From: Chryseobacterium angstadtii
GTDB lineage: Bacteria; Bacteroidota; Bacteroidia; Flavobacteriales; Weeksellaceae
Direction of reading: 5' to 3'
Length of the DNA stretch: 64,000 bases
Assembly (NCBI RefSeq): GCF_001045465.1
Contig: NZ_LFND01000001.1
Coordinates: 372,001-436,000, forward strand
Position 1 is the stretch's first letter. Every line of letters starts with the position of its first letter. The position numbers and the translations under genes are program-made. Shown in pieces: positions 58,581-64,000 of the stretch. The notes below the pieces were generated by a model. The model saw only the letters and a list, made by a program, of their open reading frames with translations, was not told the DNA's origin and searched no databases.

Positions 58581-61277
58581 ATGAAATTAATCAACAAATC
58601 GATGCTATCTGCAGTGATTACGTTATCTACAGCCAGCGTCTATTATGCTCAACAGGTTCAGGATACAGTGAAAGCTAAATCCAACGACATTGAACAAGTT
58701 GTACTAACTGGGGTTGCTGATATCGCAAAAGATAGAAAAACACCGGTAGCAGTTTCGACAATCAAAGAAGCACAAATCGTACAAAGATTGGGGAATCAGG
58801 AATTCCCTGAGATTTTATCTACAACTCCTTCCATCTATGCTACAAAAGGTGGCGGTGGTTTTGGAGACGGACGTATGAACGTAAGAGGCTTTGATACTTC
58901 TAATACCGCAGTAATGATTAATGGGGTTCCCATTAATGACATGGAAGGTGGTACAGTATATTGGTCTAACTGGGCTGGGCTTTCTGATGTAACTTCTGCA
59001 ATGCAGATACAGAGAGGTCTAGGAGCTTCAAAATTAGCAATTGCTTCTGTTGGAGGTACAGTTAACATTGTTACAAGAGCAGCAGATAAAAAGAGAGAAG
59101 GTAATGTAACTGTGGGACTTGGTAATGATGGTTATCTTAAAACTCTATTTTCTTATAATACAGGAAAATCTGCAAAAGGATGGTCTACTTCATTTTTGAT
59201 GAGCAGAACAGCCGGAGCTATGTATATTGACGGTTCAGATTTTGAAGCGTACAACTATTATTTTGCTCTTGGATGGCAGCCAAACAAAAAGCATGATTTC
59301 CAATTTACCTTCACAGGAGCTCCACAATGGCATAATCAAACATTTAATAACACCATCGCAACTGATTTAGATATGGGCGATGGAAGATTAGACGGTGTTT
59401 TGTCTGATAAACCAAACAGAAAATACAACTCTAACTGGGGATATTTGAACGGAAGACAATATTCACAAAGTGTAAATTTCTATAGCAAGCCTGTTGCATC
59501 CATCAACTGGGACTGGAACATTTCTGAAAAATCAAAATTATCCACGGTAGGATATGCATCTTGGGGTAGAGGTGGTGGAACTGGAATTTTAGGTTCTATC
59601 AATGGAAAAGGTATCAATGCATTGCCAAAATCAGCAGACGGTTTAATTCGTTTTGATGATATTTATGCATGGAACACAGGACAAACAGTAGCCGATTTCG
59701 GAGCAAATAATAAAACTCCTTTTGTTGGCACAAGTTCCAATGGTATTACCAGAAGAGCTAGTGTAAATTCACACGACTGGTATGGAATCCTATCTAATTT
59801 CCAACATAAAGTGAACGAAAACTGGAACTTCTCAGTAGGTCTAGATGCAAGATACTACTACGGTTATCACCCAGGTCTTGTTACTGATTTCTTAGGAAAC
59901 AAAGAATATCGTGAAGCAGGAAACTTCAACCAATCTCCTTACTATACCGTTACACAATCATATGATGCAGCACCTTCAGCAAACCCGTTTGCAACTGCTG
60001 TAAAAGACAAATCACAGATTGTATATAGAAATTACGACGGTAAAGTTCTTTGGGGAGGAGTTTTTGGACAAGTAGAATATACAAACGATAAAATTTCAGC
60101 ATTCATTCAAGGTTCTGCATCTGAGCAGAGCAACCAAAGAATCGATAAGTGGGTTTGGGATGGAACATCTGCCGTTCCTACTGGTGTATCTACTACACAG
60201 CAAGGACAAGCGGTAAGCCAAACAACAGATCAAAAATTCAGATTTGGATATAATGCAAAAGCAGGTGTGAATTATAACATCGATGAGCACCACAATGTTT
60301 TCGTAAATATGGGTATTTATTCTAAACAACCAAATCAGAATGCTATTTTCCCATATAATTTACCAACAAAAACATTTGGTTCTTTGTATCAACAAATCGA
60401 GAACAAAGATATAAGAAACGAAAAAGTATCTTCTGCTGAGATCGGTTATGGATTCAAAAGTGGAAAATTCAGAGCAAATCTGAATGGATATTATACGGAT
60501 TGGAAAGATAGATTTGTTCGTGTTACTGGTATTACTTATACTAATGCTGATAATACTATCGGTACAAACGGTACTGCAAGTTTGACAGGTGTAAGAGAAG
60601 TGCATATGGGTGCTGAATTAGAAACATTCTACAAACCTTTGGACTGGTTAGAGTTTAACGGAATGCTTTCTATAGGAAACTGGAAATACAAAAACAATCC
60701 AACAGGAAGAATAACTGACGTAAACGGTGATCCAATTTCCACAAACGGGAAAGACGAAGTTACTCTAGCTTTGGATGGACTGAAAGTTGGGGACGCTGCA
60801 CAAACAACAGCTGCATTAGGAGCTACAGTTAGACCTATTAAAAACCTTGATATTTTCGGTACATGGAGATATTATGATAATTTATACGGAACATTTAGCA
60901 TCAATAATAGCTATATTATTAAAGATGATGGAAGCATTCCTGCTGCCAGAGCAGAAAAAGGATCTTTAAAAGCACCATCTTATAATCTTACTGATGTTGG
61001 AGCTTCTTATACATTTAATTTGAAAAATGGTAGCAGACTAATCGTTACAGCGAATATCTATAACTTATTTGATACCACTTACATTTCAGATTTGAGATCA
61101 TCAGTTAAGAAAACATTCTCAGACTTTAAAGATATTGCAGGTGGGCAAACAGCTCAACAACAGCTGGATGCTTATAATGCCAATCCAAAAAATTTCTACA
61201 AAGGTTTAGATGTTAGCAACAACGTTTATTTCGGTTTCGGAAGAACTTGGGCAGCTTCACTTTCATATAGATTCTAA
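58581..61277 (+). CDS. TonB-dependent outer-membrane receptor
   Basis: An 898-residue receptor with a signal peptide ending YYAQQ. There is no STN or carboxypeptidase-like domain. A plug domain follows directly (EQVVLTGVADIAKDRKTPVAVSTI, MNVRGFDTSNTAVMINGVPINDMEGG, VGGTVNIVTRA). The barrel has the usual aromatic periodicity and ends SLSYRF. It has no SusD partner or sigma/anti-sigma genes, so it probably takes up a metal complex, vitamin or similar ligand. A terminator follows at 61304-61329. The leader contains a TTCGCGAA palindrome. Confidence 0.9.
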   Translation: MKLINKSMLSAVITLSTASVYYAQQVQDTVKAKSNDIEQVVLTGVADIAKDRKTPVAVSTIKEAQIVQRLGNQEFPEILSTTPSIYATKGGGGFGDGRMNVRGFDTSNTAVMINGVPINDMEGGTVYWSNWAGLSDVTSAMQIQRGLGASKLAIASVGGTVNIVTRAADKKREGNVTVGLGNDGYLKTLFSYNTGKSAKGWSTSFLMSRTAGAMYIDGSDFEAYNYYFALGWQPNKKHDFQFTFTGAPQWHNQTFNNTIATDLDMGDGRLDGVLSDKPNRKYNSNWGYLNGRQYSQSVNFYSKPVASINWDWNISEKSKLSTVGYASWGRGGGTGILGSINGKGINALPKSADGLIRFDDIYAWNTGQTVADFGANNKTPFVGTSSNGITRRASVNSHDWYGILSNFQHKVNENWNFSVGLDARYYYGYHPGLVTDFLGNKEYREAGNFNQSPYYTVTQSYDAAPSANPFATAVKDKSQIVYRNYDGKVLWGGVFGQVEYTNDKISAFIQGSASEQSNQRIDKWVWDGTSAVPTGVSTTQQGQAVSQTTDQKFRFGYNAKAGVNYNIDEHHNVFVNMGIYSKQPNQNAIFPYNLPTKTFGSLYQQIENKDIRNEKVSSAEIGYGFKSGKFRANLNGYYTDWKDRFVRVTGITYTNADNTIGTNGTASLTGVREVHMGAELETFYKPLDWLEFNGMLSIGNWKYKNNPTGRITDVNGDPISTNGKDEVTLALDGLKVGDAAQTTAALGATVRPIKNLDIFGTWRYYDNLYGTFSINNSYIIKDDGSIPAARAEKGSLKAPSYNLTDVGASYTFNLKNGSRLIVTANIYNLFDTTYISDLRSSVKKTFSDFKDIAGGQTAQQQLDAYNANPKNFYKGLDVSNNVYFGFGRTWAASLSYRF

Positions 61278-61303
61278 TACAATATTAGATTTTATAAATA
61301 TCT

Positions 61304-61329
61304 ATCCCGGCTTTTCGCCGGGATTTTTG
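61304..61329 (+). terminator. Rho-independent terminator
   Basis: Perfect GC-rich stem ATCCCGGC / GCCGGGAT with a five-base loop and T run, after the TonB receptor gene. Confidence 0.85.
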
Positions 61330-61330
61330 C

Positions 61331-61338
61331 TATATTTG
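61331..61338 (+). promoter_or_regulatory. -7 promoter element (TAnnTTTG)
   Basis: TATATTTG directly after the terminator, 28 bases before the ATG at 61367. Confidence 0.45.
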
Positions 61339-61366
61339 TGTTTAGAAAAAACAGAAAAAATTGAAT

Positions 61367-61798
61367 ATGGATTTTTACAAAATTTTGCTTAGTGCACACA
61401 AAGGATTCGGGTATCTTGAGCTTCTTTTGGCCTCATTATTTATTATTGCCCTTTTAGCTACTATGTTTGGCTTCAGTGGTAAAGTGAACAAATTTTTAAA
61501 GAAGACAACCCTCTTTACGATGATTTTCTTCCATGTTCAGTTTTTAATCGGAATCATTATGCTCGTGATCAATTTCACTAAAGGATTGGATATGGGATCG
61601 GTCATGAAAAATGCTGACCTGAGATTCCAATATGTGGAACACCCGTTCTCTATGCTGATTGCAGCTGTATTGATGACGATCATCAATAAGAAAGTAAAAT
61701 CTAATGACACAATTTCTCTGGGAATCGTGATCATGGGACTTATTGCTGTAGGTTTATTCGCATTCGCATTCCCCTGGACAAAAGTCTTTGGGGCTTAA
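61367..61798 (+). CDS. small four-helix membrane protein
   Basis: A 143-residue protein with four predicted membrane helices and short loops (for example LLLASLFIIALLATMFGF, TMIFFHVQFLIGIIMLV). A histidine near residue 10 (SAHKGFGY), one in the second helix (FFHVQF) and another at EHPFS are spaced as in small heme-binding or SirB-like membrane proteins. The ATG at 61367 is used; an upstream in-frame TTG is less likely. Function unknown. Confidence 0.65.
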   Translation: MDFYKILLSAHKGFGYLELLLASLFIIALLATMFGFSGKVNKFLKKTTLFTMIFFHVQFLIGIIMLVINFTKGLDMGSVMKNADLRFQYVEHPFSMLIAAVLMTIINKKVKSNDTISLGIVIMGLIAVGLFAFAFPWTKVFGA

Positions 61799-61872
61799 AA
61801 ATAAAGGACTGAGTTATCAACAATGAGTGGATAACCCGGTCAAAGTTTAACCTTAAATTTTTAATTAAATCA

Positions 61873-62865
61873 ATGAAAGTAGCTGTAGTAGGTTCAACAG
61901 GAATGGTTGGACAAGTTATGCTGAAAGTTTTGGAGGAGAGAAACTTCCCTGTAACAGAATTAATTCCGGTAGCATCCGAAAGATCTATAGGAAAGAAGGT
62001 GAAGTATAAACAGGAAGAATTTACGATTGTAAGCATGAAAGACGCTATAGCTGCCAAACCGGATATCGCCATTTTTTCTGCCGGAGGAGGTACTTCCCTG
62101 GAATTTGCTCCCCTTTTTGCAGAAGCCGGCACCACGGTAATTGACAATTCTTCTGCATGGAGAATGGATCCTACCAAAAAACTGGTAGTTCCTGAAATTA
62201 ATGCCGATGTATTGACCAAAGAAGACAAGATCATTGCCAATCCGAACTGCTCTACCATTCAGCTGGTAATGGTTTTGGGGCCATTGAATAAAAAATATGA
62301 CCTGAAAAGAGTGATCGTTTCTACGTATCAGTCTGTAACAGGAACAGGAAAAGCTGCTGTAGACCAATTAAACGGTGAAATAAGCGGAAATGAAAATGTT
62401 GATAAAGTATATCCTTATCAAATCTTCAAAAACGCCCTTCCTCATTGTGATGTCTTCAGTGATGATGATTACACGAAAGAAGAGATTAAACTGATGAAAG
62501 AGCCTAAGAAAATTTTAGGTGACGATACGTTCAACCTTACGGCAACAGCAGTAAGAGTACCGGTTCAGGGTGGACACTCAGAAAGTGTAAATATTGAATT
62601 TGAAAATGAATTCGACCTTGATGAAGTAAGAAAAATCTTATCTGAAACACCGGGAGTAATCGTAATGGACAACGTAAAAAACAACGAATATCCAATGCCG
62701 CTATATTCCGAAGGGAAAGACGAAGTGTTCGTCGGAAGGATAAGACGCGATCTCTCGCAGCCCAAAACGCTCAACCTCTGGATCGTAGCAGACAATCTGC
62801 GAAAAGGAGCCGCAACAAACGCTGTACAGATTGCAGAATATTTAGCAGCCAATAACTTAGTTTAA
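61873..62865 (+). CDS. asd: aspartate-semialdehyde dehydrogenase
   Basis: A 330-residue enzyme that reduces aspartyl phosphate to aspartate semialdehyde for lysine, threonine, methionine and diaminopimelate synthesis. The NADP loop is GSTGMVG (7-13), the catalytic cysteine is Cys 126 in NPNCST, and His 235 lies in VQGGHSES. Length is standard. It starts 74 bases after the small membrane protein and is followed by a terminator at 62881-62910. Confidence 0.97.
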   Translation: MKVAVVGSTGMVGQVMLKVLEERNFPVTELIPVASERSIGKKVKYKQEEFTIVSMKDAIAAKPDIAIFSAGGGTSLEFAPLFAEAGTTVIDNSSAWRMDPTKKLVVPEINADVLTKEDKIIANPNCSTIQLVMVLGPLNKKYDLKRVIVSTYQSVTGTGKAAVDQLNGEISGNENVDKVYPYQIFKNALPHCDVFSDDDYTKEEIKLMKEPKKILGDDTFNLTATAVRVPVQGGHSESVNIEFENEFDLDEVRKILSETPGVIVMDNVKNNEYPMPLYSEGKDEVFVGRIRRDLSQPKTLNLWIVADNLRKGAATNAVQIAEYLAANNLV

Positions 62866-62880
62866 ACTAACAAAATAAAA

Positions 62881-62910
62881 AAGAGTCTCAGAATTGAGAT
62901 TCTTTTTTTT
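62881..62910 (+). terminator. Rho-independent terminator
   Basis: Stem AAGAGTCTCA / TGAGATTCTT (one wobble) with a four-base loop and eight T. The next start codon lies only 8 bases downstream. Confidence 0.8.
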
Positions 62911-62918
62911 ATCAAACT

Positions 62919-63920
62919 ATGGAAAATAGAAAGACCATTACCAGCAAAGACAAAATAGGTTTCCAAAAGCTTATTGCCGTTTTCGGAGTTATCTTATTCG
63001 TAGGAAAACTCATTGCCTGGAAGCTTACCAATTCCGATGCTGTATTTTCCGATGCCATGGAAAGCGTCGTGAATGTCATCAGTGCATTTATGGGATTGTA
63101 TTCCCTGCATCTTGCAGCAAAGCCAAAAGATGACGACCACCCTTACGGACACGGAAAAGTAGAATTTGTCACCTCCGGTATTGAAGGAGCATTAATCGCC
63201 ATCGCAGGCATCATGATCATCTACGAAGGCATCAACAGCCTTATTGTAGGAAAAACCCTGTCCAAAATAGATCTGGGAATATGGATCATCGCTGCCACTG
63301 CTGTAGTCAACTATCTTCTGGGATACATTTCCATTAAAAAAGGACAGGCAGAAAACTCACTCGTACTTGTTTCATCAGGGAAGCATCTTCAGTCCGATAC
63401 CATAACAACACTCGGCGTGGTATTGAGTTTAGTGGTTGTATATTTCACAAAAATCTATTGGCTGGATTCTGTTGTAGCCCTTGTTTTTGGTCTTTATATA
63501 ATTTTTGTAGGCTATAAAATTGTCAGAAAATCGTTAAGTGGAATCATGGATGAGCAGGATCCGGATCTCCTTAACCAGATCATTAAAGTGCTGGAAGAAA
63601 ACAGAAGAATAGAATGGATAGATGTCCATAATATGAAAATTCAGCAGTTCGGGGCCAATCTCCATATTGATGCGCATATTACGCTACCCTGGTACTACAG
63701 CCTTCGAGAAGCTCACAATGAAATGGAGAAAATGATTATTCTTTTGGCCAAAAATACCAAGAGAAGTGTAGAATTTAATTTCCATATGGACGACTGCAAA
63801 ACAGTGTCATGTTCTGTCTGCCAGATTAAAGACTGCCCTGTCCGTGAAAAAGATTTTGTGAAGCGTGTAGAATGGACCCCGGAAAATGTAACGAGTGTAG
63901 ATAAACATACTGTAGATTAG
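62919..63920 (+). CDS. cation diffusion facilitator family transporter
   Basis: A 333-residue CDF metal exporter with six membrane helices. The metal-site blocks are SDAMES (about 44-49) and DDHPYGHGKVEF (about 71-82); a later IHIDAHI-type segment belongs to the cytoplasmic domain. After the usual C-terminal domain there is an extra cysteine-rich tail (DDCKTVSCSVCQIKDC, four cysteines), which may bind zinc or another metal. The gene starts right after the asd terminator with no evident promoter, so it may depend on read-through. Confidence 0.92.
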   Translation: MENRKTITSKDKIGFQKLIAVFGVILFVGKLIAWKLTNSDAVFSDAMESVVNVISAFMGLYSLHLAAKPKDDDHPYGHGKVEFVTSGIEGALIAIAGIMIIYEGINSLIVGKTLSKIDLGIWIIAATAVVNYLLGYISIKKGQAENSLVLVSSGKHLQSDTITTLGVVLSLVVVYFTKIYWLDSVVALVFGLYIIFVGYKIVRKSLSGIMDEQDPDLLNQIIKVLEENRRIEWIDVHNMKIQQFGANLHIDAHITLPWYYSLREAHNEMEKMIILLAKNTKRSVEFNFHMDDCKTVSCSVCQIKDCPVREKDFVKRVEWTPENVTSVDKHTVD

Positions 63921-64000
63921 GTTTGAGAGTTGGAGTGTTTTTGAGTTTCGGAGTTGAATTGCTGAGCTACCACGAAACCCGTATCCCGAAACTTTCATAA
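63921..64000. repeat. degenerate GAGTT / CCCGAAA intergenic repeat
   Basis: A stretch of repeated GAGTTtGAG-like units is followed by CGAAACCCGTATCCCGAAACT. AGTTTCGG (63944-63951) pairs with CCGAAACT (63986-63993). It resembles dispersed intergenic repeats of this group; the window ends within or just after it. Confidence 0.4.

Overview
The window looks like a chromosomal segment of a Chryseobacterium-type flavobacterium (Bacteroidota). The evidence is low GC, promoters of the TAnnTTTG type rather than Shine-Dalgarno-led genes, secreted proteins ending in type IX secretion (T9SS) type A or type B sorting domains, an ECF-sigma/FecR/TonB-receptor unit, and housekeeping genes typical of the group (mfd, dnaB, rnhA, nadB, nadC, asd, pth). 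No rRNA, tRNA, CRISPR array or insertion sequence was recognised.

Region 1 (about 1-14.9 kb) is a surface-glycan biosynthesis and decoration locus. A leftward operon encodes a 43-residue peptide, an FkbH-type HAD protein, a methyltransferase, an acyl carrier protein (ACP), a VOC protein, an MBOAT O-acyltransferase and an SGNH/DltD-like protein. Upstream lie an acyltransferase-3 protein and a second methyltransferase. A rightward group carries a hexapeptide acyltransferase, a GT2 and a GT4. A leftward KASIII-ACP-SDR operon and a rightward hexapeptide acyltransferase, GT4 and SAT-like acyltransferase complete it. Two independent ACP-linked acyl pathways feeding glycan acyltransferases is the most unusual feature of the window.

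Region 2 (15.3-24.0 kb) has a 1654-residue T9SS-secreted protein with two FISUMP-like modules, then a carbonic anhydrase, small exported protein, SulP transporter and second carbonic anhydrase, a probable bicarbonate unit. Region 3 (24.2-29.2 kb) is a FecI/FecR/TonB-receptor transport-signalling operon with a divergent outer-membrane protein. Region 4 (29.4-38.2 kb) has pth, two lipoproteins, an operon of three exported paralogues, and mfd.

Region 5 (38.4-54.5 kb) has small lipoproteins, a bacterial GH3 protein, an MFS exporter and four related T9SS type B proteins. These form two pairs (two with a shared Cys-rich/PPC-like N-terminus, two with an L-type lectin N-terminus) around dnaB and rnhA, and their C-termini pair differently from their N-termini. 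Region 6 (54.6-64.0 kb) has a nitroreductase, nadB, an unknown membrane protein, nadC, a TonB receptor, a small membrane protein, asd and a CDF metal transporter. Terminators are clear perfect or near-perfect hairpins with T runs. Several start codons lie only 3-4 bases after a -7 box, which suggests leaderless transcripts.
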